Assembly (NCBI GenBank): GCA_904420535.1
Contig: CAJFVQ010000011.1
Span: 1-55,823, forward strand
Reading direction: 5' to 3'
Length of the DNA stretch: 55,823 nt
Source of the DNA: Candidatus Cryptoclostridium obscurum
GTDB lineage: Bacteria; Bacillota; Dehalobacteriia; UBA7702
Under the pieces are notes generated by a model. It did no database searches, was not told the DNA's origin, and saw nothing but the letters and a program-made list of their open reading frames with translations. Positions 26,922 to 36,234 of the stretch are shown in pieces; the stretch's first letter is position 1, and each line of letters opens with the position of its first letter. A program made the translations under genes and the position numbers.

Positions 26922-28109
26922 TTGGCGGATAAAAGAGATTATTATGAGGTTCTCGGTATTTCTAAGGGAGCTTCAGACGAAGAAATAAAAAAGGCCTATA
27001 AAAAAATGGCCAAAAAATACCATCCCGACCTTCATCCCAATGATCCCGAAGCGGAAGCGAAATTTAAGGAAGTCAATGAAGCCGCCAGTGTTTTGACGGA
27101 TCCTGACAAACGCGCCCGCTACGATCAGTTCGGTCATGCCGGTGTGGACAATAACGGCATGGGCGGCGGTTACAGCGGCGGCGGCTTTGGTGATTTCGGC
27201 GGTTTCGGCGGTTTCGGTGATATTTTCGATACCATTTTCGGCGGTGGTGGCAGTATGTCCAACCAACGCAATCGCCCAAGAAGAGGTGCTGATATCGAAA
27301 CAACTATCACCGTTACATTTGAAGAAGCTGCCTTCGGAACGGAAAAAGAAGTAAAAATTCACCGTATGGAAGACTGTACGGTCTGTCACGGTACCGGCGC
27401 GGCGGCGGGGACGTCACCAAAGATTTGTCCTCAATGCGGTGGCAGCGGTCAGGTGCGTACGGTGCAGAATACCCCGTTCGGTCAAGTACAAAATGTTCGC
27501 CCGTGCCCCCAATGCGGCGGGGAAGGCACCGTAATTGAACAACCGTGTTCAGCCTGTGGCGGAAAGGGAAAAACTCGTAAAACGCGAACCATCAAAGTAA
27601 ATGTGCCGAAAGGTATGGAAAACGGCTCCACTTTGCGTATGAACGGAGAAGGGGAAGATGGTTACAAAGGCGGCGGAAAGGGTGATCTTTTCGTCCACGT
27701 GCAGGTAAAGCCGCATCCAGTGTTTACCCGCATTGGAGACGATACCCATGCGCAATTTGATTTGACCTTTGCCCAGGCGGCTTTGGGGGCCACCATTGAG
27801 GTTCCTACATTGGATGGGAAAGTTTCATTCCATATTCCCCCGGGAACCCAGAATAACGCGGTATTCCGCTTGAAAGAAAAAGGAATTCCTCATCTCCGCG
27901 GCAAAGGCCGCGGCGACCATAAGATCAAAGTACGGGTCTTGGTTCCCACCGACTTGAATGAAAAACAAAAAGAGTTGCTGCGGGCATTTGAGGAAAGTCT
28001 GGAAGACGATAATTATCATCGTGTTGGGAAACGAAGTGACAGCAAAGAAAAGGAAAAGGATAAGGATAAAAACTTTTTCGATAAAATGAAGGATGCTTTC
28101 CGTAGTTAA
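26922..28109 (+). CDS. dnaJ: chaperone DnaJ (Hsp40)
   Basis: A 395-residue type I J-protein. J domain (1-70) with HPD in KKYHPDLHP, then the Gly/Phe linker, four zinc repeats [32 protein letters not shown], and two C-terminal substrate domains. The start is TTG with AAAGGGAG four bases upstream. A Lys/Asp-rich tail ([12 protein letters not shown]) closes the protein. It stimulates DnaK ATPase and is the last gene in the HrcA operon. Confidence 0.98.
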   Translation: MADKRDYYEVLGISKGASDEEIKKAYKKMAKKYHPDLHPNDPEAEAKFKEVNEAASVLTDPDKRARYDQFGHAGVDNNGMGGGYSGGGFGDFGGFGGFGDIFDTIFGGGGSMSNQRNRPRRGADIETTITVTFEEAAFGTEKEVKIHRMEDCTVCHGTGAAAGTSPKICPQCGGSGQVRTVQNTPFGQVQNVRPCPQCGGEGTVIEQPCSACGGKGKTRKTRTIKVNVPKGMENGSTLRMNGEGEDGYKGGGKGDLFVHVQVKPHPVFTRIGDDTHAQFDLTFAQAALGATIEVPTLDGKVSFHIPPGTQNNAVFRLKEKGIPHLRGKGRGDHKIKVRVLVPTDLNEKQKELLRAFEESLEDDNYHRVGKRSDSKEKEKDKDKNFFDKMKDAFRS

Positions 28110-28126
28110 TTGCATGATGAATTTCC

Positions 28127-28167
28127 GTCCGATTGGTACGTTTACGTAACAATCGGACATTTTTTCA
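28127..28167 (+). terminator. dnaJ operon terminator
   Basis: GTCCGATTG (28127-28135) pairs with CAATCGGAC (28150-28158), then six T residues. Confidence 0.9.
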
Positions 28168-28245
28168 TCTTAGGAACAAGGAATCATAGAGGAAGAATTT
28201 TGGCGTATTTCGCATGAAATTTGAATTTCCCGAGGTATGGACCTA

Positions 28246-28274
28246 TTGCATAAATCTTTTATCTCAAGTACAAT
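28246..28274 (+). promoter_or_regulatory. promoter of the prmA-rsmE-mtaB-hinT operon
   Basis: TTGCAT (28246-28251) and TACAAT (28269-28274), 17-base spacer, 70 bases before prmA. Confidence 0.6.
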
Positions 28275-28343
28275 ATACTAGAATCCTTATGTTTATTGTT
28301 ACCAATAGAGCCGTTTTGTCTGGATTGATGGGGAGGTGACTTG

Positions 28344-29279
28344 ATGGCCTATTATATTGCGGAAATCAAAAGTCACAAAGATTTGGAGGATGCGATATCC
28401 TCTCTGCTGTTGGATCAGGGAGCAGAAGGCGTTTCTTCGGAGGGGGCCCATCTGATCAAAAAAAGCATTGAAGCGGGTCTGGCGGAAATTTGGGATGATG
28501 AAGATCTTGAGGATTGCGGTGAAGTGATTGTCAAAGGATATTTTCCCGAGGATGACGCTTGGGAAGATAAAAAATCTCATGTAGCGGCTGCTGTCGCTGT
28601 TTTACGATCTGTATTCCCTGAATATCCCATAGAAGATACGTACTGGCTTTTGGATGACGAAAGTTGGCAAGATTCCTGGAAACAATACTATAAGCCTTTT
28701 CGGATCGGAAACCATTTGGTCATTAAACCTCAATGGGAGCCTTACGAAGAGAAAGATGGCGATATTGTATTGGAATTGGATCCTGGCTTGGCTTTTGGAA
28801 CAGGCAGCCATCCCACCACTGGTGGTGCTTTGAAATTGTTAGAACAGGAAACAGCTCAGGGGATGAAAGTCATGGACTTCGGATGCGGTACCGGAATCCT
28901 TGCGGTAGCCGCGGGATTATTGGGTGCCAATGAGGTTTATGCCGTGGATGTAGATCGCGAGGCCATCCAAGCAACGGTGAAAAATATCCGCATCAACGGA
29001 CTGATGACAACAGTGGAAGTCTTAGAAAAAGACTTATTGAAAGAAAATGTAACATATTTAAGGAATTTTGATATCATTGTGGCCAACATTGTGGCCGATG
29101 TAATCATCGCTCTGCTGCCCCAGGTGGATGAAATGCTGAAACCTGGCGGTGCTTTGATTGCGGGCGGTATTATTGATACGAAACAGAATCAAGTATTTCA
29201 TGCCCTGGAAGAGCGCGGCTTTCGTGTCGCCGAAGTGATTACCGAGGGAAATTGGATTACGATTCTAACACGGCGGTGA
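28344..29279 (+). CDS. prmA: ribosomal protein L11 methyltransferase
   Basis: A 311-residue SAM-dependent methyltransferase that modifies ribosomal protein L11. The N-terminal substrate-binding domain is followed by LDPGLAFGTGSHPTT, the SAM motif MDFGCGTGILAVAA, and the VANIVADVI catalytic region, all typical. The ATG at 28344 has GGGGAGGTG five bases upstream. It is the first gene of a tight operon with rsmE, mtaB and hinT, so it belongs to translation maintenance. Confidence 0.96.
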   Translation: MAYYIAEIKSHKDLEDAISSLLLDQGAEGVSSEGAHLIKKSIEAGLAEIWDDEDLEDCGEVIVKGYFPEDDAWEDKKSHVAAAVAVLRSVFPEYPIEDTYWLLDDESWQDSWKQYYKPFRIGNHLVIKPQWEPYEEKDGDIVLELDPGLAFGTGSHPTTGGALKLLEQETAQGMKVMDFGCGTGILAVAAGLLGANEVYAVDVDREAIQATVKNIRINGLMTTVEVLEKDLLKENVTYLRNFDIIVANIVADVIIALLPQVDEMLKPGGALIAGGIIDTKQNQVFHALEERGFRVAEVITEGNWITILTRR

Positions 29280-29284
29280 GGTAA

Positions 29285-30034
29285 ATGGCAACGTTTTTTC
29301 TTGCAGCAGAGCAGCTTGGAGAAAATGAAATCAATATTGAAGGGGATCTGTATCACCATCTGGCCAATGTCCTTCGTTTTCAAGTAGGAGATCCCATCCA
29401 TTGTTCTGATGGGAAATCTATTTGTATTGATGGCCATATTGCTGCCATTGATAAAAAAAGAATTATTGTCACTGTACATCGAAGGACAGGTCTGATAGGC
29501 GAGGCTCCGTTGTTTGTCACGTTAATCCAATGTTTGCCACGAGGGGATAAGATGGAGCTGATTGTGCGTCAGACCACGGAATTAGGCGTCGGAGCTGTGA
29601 TCCCAGTGGAAAGCGATAATTCCCAGATCCGTTTGAAGGGGAAGGGCGCAGAAAAATCGCAACGTTGGCAAAAAGTAGCCGATGCTGCGGCGGAACAATG
29701 CGGCCGTGGAAGAATTCCCAAAGTTTTTGCTCCGTGTTCTTTGGAGCGGGCCTTGGACATGCTGGGAAATGATACCGAGATTGTTTTTTGTTATGAAAAA
29801 GAGAATGCGGTAGGACTGCGTGAAAAGCTTTTGCAAGTAAAGAGCGGCTCCATTGCCGTATTGATTGGCCCTGAGGGCGGCTTTTCCCAACGGGAAGCTG
29901 ATTTAATTGTTGATCGCGGTGGCGTCAGCGTCACCATGGGGCCGAGAATTTTGAGGACGGAAACTGCCGGAACTGCCGCCTTGGCGGCAATCATGTACGA
30001 GTTGGGAGACTGGAGGGGTATGTTTGAAAATTGA
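29285..30034 (+). CDS. rsmE: 16S rRNA m3U1498 methyltransferase RsmE
   Basis: A 249-residue SPOUT-class methyltransferase that methylates U1498 of 16S rRNA. The N-terminal PUA-like domain (YHHLANVLRFQVGD) precedes the trefoil knot with IGPEGGFSQREADL and MGPRILRTETAGTAALA, the SAM-binding end. It begins six bases after prmA and overlaps mtaB by 11 bases. Confidence 0.96.
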   Translation: MATFFLAAEQLGENEINIEGDLYHHLANVLRFQVGDPIHCSDGKSICIDGHIAAIDKKRIIVTVHRRTGLIGEAPLFVTLIQCLPRGDKMELIVRQTTELGVGAVIPVESDNSQIRLKGKGAEKSQRWQKVADAAAEQCGRGRIPKVFAPCSLERALDMLGNDTEIVFCYEKENAVGLREKLLQVKSGSIAVLIGPEGGFSQREADLIVDRGGVSVTMGPRILRTETAGTAALAAIMYELGDWRGMFEN

Positions 30035-31337
30035 GAAGGTCGCGATTGTAACTTTGGGCTGTAAAGTCAACCAGTATGAGAGCGACGTCATTGGCCACGA
30101 TTTTTCCGAACGTGGCTATGAACTGACCCGTACCCGTAAAACTGCTGATATTATCATTGTCAATACGTGCTGCGTCACTAAAATGGCGGAAAGCAAAAGC
30201 CGTCGCATGATCCGGCACTTGCGAAAAGAGAATCGCAATGCTATGATGATTGTAACGGGTTGTTACAGTCAACGGGCCGGTCATGAACTTCTCGATGAAG
30301 GTGTGGCTCTCATTACCGGCAATGCCGAGAAAGAAAACCTTGTGGATCTGGTGGAGGAAGTTCGGCGGAAACCTCAGCCCCAAATGGAGGTTAGCAATGT
30401 GATGTGCCGCCATCAATATCCCAAATCAGGGGTGAAGGAGAAAGAAACCAACCGCATACGTTCCTATCTTAAAATTCAGGATGGTTGCGATCAGTGCTGT
30501 ACTTATTGCATTGTTCCCTATGTTCGCGGGCCCGTGGTGAGCCGTCCCTATGATGATATCATGGCAGAAGCGCGTTGTCTTTCCTCTCAGGGTTTCAAAG
30601 AAGTGGTGCTTACGGGGATTCATACCGGCTTTTACGGAAAAGATTTGGCAGTAGAGACCAATGTTACAAAAGTATTAAAAGGTTTGCTTGCGGAAACCAA
30701 GATTGACCGTATCCGTATTAGTTCCATTGAACCCAGGGAAGTGACCGATGAGTTGATTGATTTAATGGCATCGGAACCCAGAATATGCCCTCATCTTCAT
30801 ATTCCTCTACAAAGCGGTGATAACGGTATTTTGGAAGCTATGGGACGTCATTACAGCCGAAAATTTTATTTAGATTTGGTGGATCATATTTATCAAAGAA
30901 TTCCCTCAGCTGCTGTGAGCGCCGATATTATGGTGGGATTCCCCGGCGAGAGCCAGGGTGCTTTTGAAAACACCATTGACGTGGTAAGACGGGCGAAATT
31001 TGCCTTCATTCATGCTTTTCCTTATTCCCCTCGTCCCGGAACGAAGGCGGCAATCTTTCCCCACCGTGTGCCCGGTTCCTTGAAGGAATCACGGCAGCAG
31101 AAGCTTTTGGCTTTGGGAGAAGAGACAAAACGTAATTTTGCGGAAAAATTTTTGGGAAAGCCTCTAGAGGTCCTGGTGGAAAATAAAGATAGTAACGGTT
31201 ATTACCAAGGGCATACCGGCAATTTTTTGTTGGTAAAATTTTCCGGTGAAAAACGAAATCTAGCCGGAAAAATCGTATCCGTTATGGCGGAGACCAATGA
31301 AAACGGTGTGATTTTCGGTAAAGAAATAAAGGAGTGA
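30024..31337 (+). CDS. mtaB: tRNA t6A37 methylthiotransferase MtaB
   Basis: A 437-residue radical SAM methylthiotransferase that adds a methylthio group to t6A at position 37 of certain tRNAs. Domains: UPF0004 with its first cluster Cys residues (TLGCKVNQYESD, NTCCVTK, VTGCYSQ), the radical SAM motif QDGCDQCCTYCIVPYVRG, and the C-terminal TRAM domain. KVNQYES identifies the MtaB branch rather than MiaB or RimO. The start is TTG 30024 with GGAGGGG six bases upstream, overlapping rsmE. Confidence 0.95.
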   Translation: MKIEKVAIVTLGCKVNQYESDVIGHDFSERGYELTRTRKTADIIIVNTCCVTKMAESKSRRMIRHLRKENRNAMMIVTGCYSQRAGHELLDEGVALITGNAEKENLVDLVEEVRRKPQPQMEVSNVMCRHQYPKSGVKEKETNRIRSYLKIQDGCDQCCTYCIVPYVRGPVVSRPYDDIMAEARCLSSQGFKEVVLTGIHTGFYGKDLAVETNVTKVLKGLLAETKIDRIRISSIEPREVTDELIDLMASEPRICPHLHIPLQSGDNGILEAMGRHYSRKFYLDLVDHIYQRIPSAAVSADIMVGFPGESQGAFENTIDVVRRAKFAFIHAFPYSPRPGTKAAIFPHRVPGSLKESRQQKLLALGEETKRNFAEKFLGKPLEVLVENKDSNGYYQGHTGNFLLVKFSGEKRNLAGKIVSVMAETNENGVIFGKEIKE

Positions 31338-31342
31338 TTCCA

Positions 31343-31684
31343 ATGTCCGATTGTATTTTTTGTCGTATTATCAATCAAGAAATTCCGTCTAAAATCGTAT
31401 ATGAAGATGATGAAATCTTGGCTTTTGAGGATGTCAACCCCCTTGCTCCCATTCATATTCTGCTGATTCCCAAAAAGCATATTGCCACCATGGATGATGT
31501 AACAGAGGAAGACAGCGCCGTTTTAGGCCGTATTCTGCTGAAAGCCAAAGAAATCGCTGCAGAAAAAGGTTTGAATGAAAATGGTTATCGTATCGTCAAT
31601 AACTGTAAAGCCCATGGCGGCCAGGAGGTCTTTCACATCCATTTCCATCTGTTGGGCGGCGAAAAATTGGGACTTTTTGTATAA
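31343..31684 (+). CDS. HIT-family nucleotide hydrolase
   Basis: A 113-residue HinT-type protein that hydrolyses AMP-lysine and related phosphoramidates. CIFCRIINQEIPSKIVYEDD opens the fold, and the catalytic triad HIHFHLLGG lies near residues 96-104. The ATG at 31343 is six bases after the mtaB stop, with AAGGAG eight bases upstream. It ends the operon. Confidence 0.95.
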   Translation: MSDCIFCRIINQEIPSKIVYEDDEILAFEDVNPLAPIHILLIPKKHIATMDDVTEEDSAVLGRILLKAKEIAAEKGLNENGYRIVNNCKAHGGQEVFHIHFHLLGGEKLGLFV

Positions 31685-31755
31685 TTGTTTGAAGGGGTCA
31701 ACGTGTCTTTTGGAAGAAATTCGTTTGTAAGATCGCAGGTAGTAAAATTATTTAG

Positions 31756-31784
31756 TTGACGAATCGACACAGATTTGTTATAAT
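31756..31784 (+). promoter_or_regulatory. rpsU promoter
   Basis: TTGACG (31756-31761) and TATAAT (31779-31784), 17-base spacer. Confidence 0.8.
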
Positions 31785-31844
31785 GCTATGGTACATTGTA
31801 TTCATCACTCTATCTATATGGTAGTAGCGGAGGGAGGGATAAGA

Positions 31845-32021
31845 ATGAGCGAAGTACGAGTTGGCAAAAACGAAAGTTTGGATAGTGCCTTGCGCCGCTT
31901 TAAACGCAGTTGCCAGAAAGCTGGGGTAATGGCTGATATAAGACGTCATGAGCATTATGAAAAACCGAGCGTAAGGAGAAAGAAAAAATCCGAAGCCGCC
32001 AGAAAAAGAAAGTGGAAATAA
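31845..32021 (+). CDS. rpsU: 30S ribosomal protein S21
   Basis: A 58-residue basic protein of the small subunit, located near the anti-Shine-Dalgarno end of 16S r[23 protein letters not shown] and the basic tail [15 protein letters not shown] are diagnostic. The start at 31845 has GGAGGG seven bases upstream; 19 extra codons upstream overlap the promoter and are rejected. It has its own promoter and terminator. Confidence 0.97.
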   Translation: MSEVRVGKNESLDSALRRFKRSCQKAGVMADIRRHEHYEKPSVRRKKKSEAARKRKWK

Positions 32022-32064
32022 GCCTTCCTCATTGCCGGTTTCTGAAATTTGACATCGTAAATCC

Positions 32065-32097
32065 AAAGGGAAGAACTGTGCGTTCTTCCCTTTCATA
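32065..32097 (+). terminator. rpsU terminator
   Basis: AAAGGGAAGAAC (32065-32076) pairs perfectly with GTTCTTCCCTTT (32082-32093). Confidence 0.85.
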
Positions 32098-32104
32098 ATG
32101 CAAT

Positions 32105-32212
32105 CAAAGGCAATATGGCGCGAATTCTGGAAAGGAATTGCGTGGGAAAGGCGCTATTGAAAGGGAACTTTTTAAGATTCTATGGGGAAGAACGTTTTGT
32201 TCTTCCTTTTCT
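32105..32212 (+). ncRNA. candidate structured RNA or leader before the DUF2284 gene
   Basis: Between the rpsU terminator and the next gene lies a foldable element. CAATA (32111-32115) pairs with TATTG (32155-32159); GCGC (32118-32121) with GCGC (32151-32154); inside, GAATTC (32122-32127) with GAATT (32135-32139). A second terminator follows: GGAAGAAC (32186-32193) pairs with GTTCTTCC (32199-32206), plus a T-rich tail. The end hairpin nearly copies the rpsU terminator stem. It could be a small RNA, a cis-acting attenuator for the downstream gene, or just tandem terminators. No known RNA family is recognised, and no strong promoter was seen within it. Confidence 0.4.
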
Positions 32213-32257
32213 TTATATGTTTTTTTGTAAGAGATAAAAAAGGGGGCAGAAGGCAAT

Positions 32258-32800
32258 ATGAGTGAAAATCGGCAAGAAACCATTGAGGGGTTTATTTACG
32301 AATACCCTGTTTGTGAAATTTACCACATTGATACTAAGGATTTGATTATTACGGAAGAAGTACGACAGATGTGTGCCAACGAATTTCGCGGCGGTGTTCC
32401 CGAATGGTACTATCCGCCTGCCTTGGATTCCATCGAGGAATGTAGGGAACGAATTCTCCATTACCGATATGGTTTTCTTTTTTCTACGGTAGCAGAAGTC
32501 AACGACGCCCAGGATTTTATGGGCTGTACGGAAGTTCGCCGGGAACATGAACGTCTTTCCTATGAGATCCAGGAACGCTTTCGGGAATATTTTAACGATG
32601 TGATGACCCTTACCACCGGCTGTGCTCTTTGTGATCCCTGCCATTGCGCCCAAGGAGAGTGTATTTATCCTGAAAAACGTCTTTACACTATGGAAAGTCA
32701 CGGTATTATGATCATGCGCACCATTGTGGATGTGGGACTCACTTATCAGTATGGCAATCAGGTGGCTACCTATTTTACCTTAATCCTTTATAATGATTGA
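32258..32800 (+). CDS. DUF2284 putative metal-binding protein
   Basis: A 180-residue Cys-rich cytosolic protein of the DUF2284 group. MCANEFRGGVPEWYYPPALDS corresponds to the usual metal-site stretch near the N-terminus, and GCALCDPCHCAQGECIYPEK to the C-terminal cluster. These Cys residues probably bind a metal or iron-sulfur cluster. DUF2284 proteins occur mostly in anaerobes, often near corrinoid or radical enzymes; their role is unknown. The first ATG is used. A hairpin terminator lies 46 bases upstream, so expression may depend on readthrough or attenuation. Confidence 0.82.
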   Translation: MSENRQETIEGFIYEYPVCEIYHIDTKDLIITEEVRQMCANEFRGGVPEWYYPPALDSIEECRERILHYRYGFLFSTVAEVNDAQDFMGCTEVRREHERLSYEIQERFREYFNDVMTLTTGCALCDPCHCAQGECIYPEKRLYTMESHGIMIMRTIVDVGLTYQYGNQVATYFTLILYND

Positions 32801-32875
32801 GTCTTTATTTGATAGATACTGTAGGCTCTAGGTTTGGAAGAAAGAAGAAATTTGATGGAGGAAAGGAGGAATTTT

Positions 32876-34753
32876 ATGCCATTGCTTCCATCCTCTCCCG
32901 CGGAATTAAAAGAACGTCAATGGGAGACGCTTGATTTTGTTTTGGTCACAGGAGACGCTTATATTGATCATCCCAGTTTCGGTGCTGCCATCATTGGGCG
33001 CGTGTTGGAACAGGATGGCTTTCGTGTGGCGATTTTGTCTCAGCCAAATTGGAAAGAAAAAGAAAGCTTTGCTGTTTTCGGTCGTCCGCGTTTGGGATTT
33101 CTCGTTACCGGAGGGAACATGGACAGCATGGTGGCACACTACACTGCAGCCAAACGAAAGCGCCACGATGATCCGTATACTCCTGGTAACGTGGCGGGGA
33201 AACGCCCGGATCGCGCGGTTTTGGTTTATTGCAAAAGGATCAGAGAGCTTTATCCTGATCTCCCTTTGATTATTGGAGGGATTGAGGGGAGTTTGCGCCG
33301 TTTTGCTCACTACGATTATTGGGACGATATTGTGCGCCCCTCGATCCTATGGGAAAGCAACGCGGATTTACTCGTCTACGGCATGGGGGAACGTCAAATT
33401 TCGGAGATTGCTAAGAGATTGCGTCAAGGCGAAAAGGTCGAGAACCTTCGGGATATTCGAGGTACGGTTTATAAAATTCCTTCCCACATCGGATTACCCA
33501 AAGATCACGTTTCCCTTCCTTCTTTTGAAAAGGTGGTCCGTGATAAAAGAGCCTATGCCCAGATGACTCAGAGGCAAATGGAAATGGCCGATCACGTGCG
33601 AGGAAAAGTTTTGGCACAACGTCACAGAGATGATGTGATCGTCCAAAATCCACCTGCTTTGCCATTGGAGCAGAAGGAATTGGACCGCATTTATGAACTG
33701 CCTTATACCTATTCCTATCCCAAAATTTATGATCATCGGGGCGGTGTCAAAGCTTTGGAAGAAGTGGAGTTCTCCCTGATCCATAATCGCGGTTGTTTTG
33801 GCGGGTGTAACTTTTGTTCTATTGCCGTCCATCAGGGGCGTTATGTCACTGCCCGAAGCCATGATTCCCTGTTGGCGGAAGCGCGTCGCATGACGGAAAA
33901 TCCGCGTTTTAAAGGGTATATCCACGATGTCGGCGGCGCTACAGCGAATTTCCGCAGCCCGGCCTGTGATAAACAAAAAGATCACGGTCTGTGTGCTCAC
34001 AAAAAATGCCTGTTCCCGGATATTTGTCCATCGGTTCATGCCGACCATCAAGATTATATTTCTCTTTTACGCAAGCTGCGTAATTTGCCAAAGGTGAAAA
34101 AGGTATTCATCCGCAGCGGGATCCGTTACGATTACCTCATGGCAGATGAACGCCGTGACTTTTTAAAAGAGTTGGTGGAATATCATGTGAGCGGCCAGCT
34201 TCGCGTTGCGCCGGAACATGTTTCGGCCCAGGTATTGAAAGCTATGGGAAAACCGGGAATTGATGTTTATGAGAATTTTTCCAAGGCCTTTTATGCCGCG
34301 ACGAAAAAAGCGGGAAAGGAACAGTATGTGCTGCCTTACCTCATGAGTTCTCATCCAGGCTCCACGATGAACAGCGGGGTGGAACTGGCGCTTTGGCTTC
34401 GGAAACATCGTATCCGTCCCGAGCAGGTACAGGATTTTTATCCCACGCCGGGCACAATTTCTACTTGTATGTACTACACCGGGTTGGATCCTATGACGAT
34501 GAAAAAAATCTATGTACCCCGTAGTGCTAAAGAGAAACGGCTTCAGCGCGCTTTGCTCCAGTCTTATCGACCGGAGAACAGAGAGCTGGTCAAAACAGCT
34601 CTGGAATGGGCGCACCGTACTGATTTGCTGCATGGCCCCAACGCTTTGATCTCAGACTCCGGGGCCGAGCGCCCTATGAGAAAAGTAAGTTCCAAGAAAA
34701 CGAAAGACAAAACAAAAAAAAGGCGAAATAATCCTCCTAGGCGTAAATTTTAG
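32876..34753 (+). CDS. YgiQ-family radical SAM protein
   Basis: A 625-residue radical SAM protein of the YgiQ family, function unknown. The N-terminal domain (DFVLVTGDAYIDHPSFGAA) resembles a B12-binding fold; the radical SAM site is RGCFGGCNFCSIAVHQGR, and a later cluster-like CPSVHADHQDY with DHGLCAHKKC is also conserved. The basic tail (KTKDKTKKRRNNPPRRKF) may bind nucleic acid. The ATG at 32876 has AAAGGAGG five bases upstream. Just upstream, the sequence GAAGAAAGAAGAAATTTGATG is almost repeated as GAGGAAAGGAGGAATTTTATG, a duplicated start region. Confidence 0.92.
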   Translation: MPLLPSSPAELKERQWETLDFVLVTGDAYIDHPSFGAAIIGRVLEQDGFRVAILSQPNWKEKESFAVFGRPRLGFLVTGGNMDSMVAHYTAAKRKRHDDPYTPGNVAGKRPDRAVLVYCKRIRELYPDLPLIIGGIEGSLRRFAHYDYWDDIVRPSILWESNADLLVYGMGERQISEIAKRLRQGEKVENLRDIRGTVYKIPSHIGLPKDHVSLPSFEKVVRDKRAYAQMTQRQMEMADHVRGKVLAQRHRDDVIVQNPPALPLEQKELDRIYELPYTYSYPKIYDHRGGVKALEEVEFSLIHNRGCFGGCNFCSIAVHQGRYVTARSHDSLLAEARRMTENPRFKGYIHDVGGATANFRSPACDKQKDHGLCAHKKCLFPDICPSVHADHQDYISLLRKLRNLPKVKKVFIRSGIRYDYLMADERRDFLKELVEYHVSGQLRVAPEHVSAQVLKAMGKPGIDVYENFSKAFYAATKKAGKEQYVLPYLMSSHPGSTMNSGVELALWLRKHRIRPEQVQDFYPTPGTISTCMYYTGLDPMTMKKIYVPRSAKEKRLQRALLQSYRPENRELVKTALEWAHRTDLLHGPNALISDSGAERPMRKVSSKKTKDKTKKRRNNPPRRKF

Positions 34754-34806
34754 TAAATTTTATTTTGGAAATATCAAATTTTAACCAAACCTTTGGTCCG
34801 AGTTGG

Positions 34807-34835
34807 TTGTAACTATGGGACTTTTGAGGTATAAT
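34807..34835 (+). promoter_or_regulatory. promoter of the nfeD-floA operon
   Basis: TTGTAA (34807-34812) and TATAAT (34830-34835), 17-base spacer. Confidence 0.6.
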
Positions 34836-34906
34836 ATAAAATATAAATATTTTCTAACTTGGTTCCATGTCCCGTGATACTGTGATCAAGGGGAAAGGGG
34901 AATGGT

Positions 34907-36208
34907 ATGAAGCGATTTTTGCTTGTTTTATGTTGTATTTTATCGATTCTACTTGGGGCCCTTGGTGTTTTTGCGGCAGAGGGGAACGTTTACCGAGTCG
35001 TTTTGGACGATACCATTGATAACGGCTCGGTTCATATGGTGAAAAAGGCCATTGAGGAAGCAGACGCCTCCATGGCGGATTTACTCATTGTGGAAGTTGA
35101 CACTTATGGCGGATACATTGATTCCGCCATCGAGATCAAAGATGCTATTTTATCCTCTCCAGTGAAAACGGTGACCTATGTTAATAAGAAAGCCATGTCC
35201 GCCGGGTCCCTGATCGCTGTGGCCGGGGAAAAAATGTATATGGCTCCCGGCAGTACTATCGGCGCAGCCGAGGCCAGAGAAGGAGAGGAAAAAGCGGACT
35301 ATAAGGTGACTTCCGCTTGGGTCTCCGAAATGCGCTCCACTGCAGAGGCACGGGGAAAGGATCCGAAATTGATGGCGGCAATGGCCGAGGAATCCATTGT
35401 CATTGACGGCCTGGTTGATGAAGGAGAATTGCTGTCTTTGACGGATAATGAGTCGTTGGAACTGGGGCTCGCCGACGGTTCCGCTTCGTCTCTCCTTGAT
35501 GTTTGTACGGCGGAAAATCTTACTGACGACACCATTACAACAGTGGAGGAATCGGGATTGGAAAAGATCGCGGCATTTTTAACCAGTCCTGTCGTATCAG
35601 GTTTATTGATTGCCATTGGTGTCGTGGGGCTTTTGATTGAATTGCTCACCACTGGAATTGGTGCTGCGGGAATCATTGGCATCAGCGCTTGGGTCCTTTA
35701 TTTTGCGGGCCACGCACTGCTCGATAACATTGGTTGGACCGCTGTGATTTTTTTTGCAGCAGGTCTGGTATTCATTATTTTAGAGGCATTTGTGATTCCT
35801 GGATTTGGCGTTGCTGGCATTGCCGGGATTGCGTCTATTTTATTCAGTGTATTTTTAATTGCTCCTTCTGTGGAGTCGGGTTTGATAACAATCGGCGTGG
35901 CCTTAGTGGCTGCGGTGTTGCTTATGGTGATTAGTATGAAGAATAAAAAAACAAGAAGTCTTTGGAAAAAACTGGTTTTAAAAGACAGAACCGATGCTGA
36001 AAATGGCTATACCTCGCCCAATATGGACAATTCCTCTTATCTTGGTAAAGAGGGCGTTGCCCTGACGCCGTTGCGTCCGGCGGGAACCATTGACATTGAT
36101 GGCGACCGAGTTGATGTTGTAACCGAAGGAGATTTTTTGGCTACCGGTACCAAGGTAAAAGTCATTGGTCTCGATGGTACGCGAATTGTCGTTCGTCTTG
36201 TAAAATAA
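34907..36208 (+). CDS. NfeD-family membrane-bound serine protease
   Basis: A 433-residue long-form NfeD protein. A signal sequence (about 1-25, MKRFLLVLCCILSILLGALG) is followed by a ClpP-like protease domain: EVDTYGGYIDSA, then the nucleophile region NKKAMSAGSLIAVAGEKMYM with Ser in SAGS. Four to five membrane helices come next (about 225-335), and a C-terminal OB-fold domain GKEGVALTPLRPAGTI faces the cytosol. Such proteins pair with flotillin-like FloA and take part in membrane microdomains and quality control. The gene lies 26 bases before floA. AAGGGG lies eight bases before the ATG. Confidence 0.92.
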   Translation: MKRFLLVLCCILSILLGALGVFAAEGNVYRVVLDDTIDNGSVHMVKKAIEEADASMADLLIVEVDTYGGYIDSAIEIKDAILSSPVKTVTYVNKKAMSAGSLIAVAGEKMYMAPGSTIGAAEAREGEEKADYKVTSAWVSEMRSTAEARGKDPKLMAAMAEESIVIDGLVDEGELLSLTDNESLELGLADGSASSLLDVCTAENLTDDTITTVEESGLEKIAAFLTSPVVSGLLIAIGVVGLLIELLTTGIGAAGIIGISAWVLYFAGHALLDNIGWTAVIFFAAGLVFIILEAFVIPGFGVAGIAGIASILFSVFLIAPSVESGLITIGVALVAAVLLMVISMKNKKTRSLWKKLVLKDRTDAENGYTSPNMDNSSYLGKEGVALTPLRPAGTIDIDGDRVDVVTEGDFLATGTKVKVIGLDGTRIVVRLVK

Positions 36209-36234
36209 GATATAATTAAAAGGAGGATTTTATA

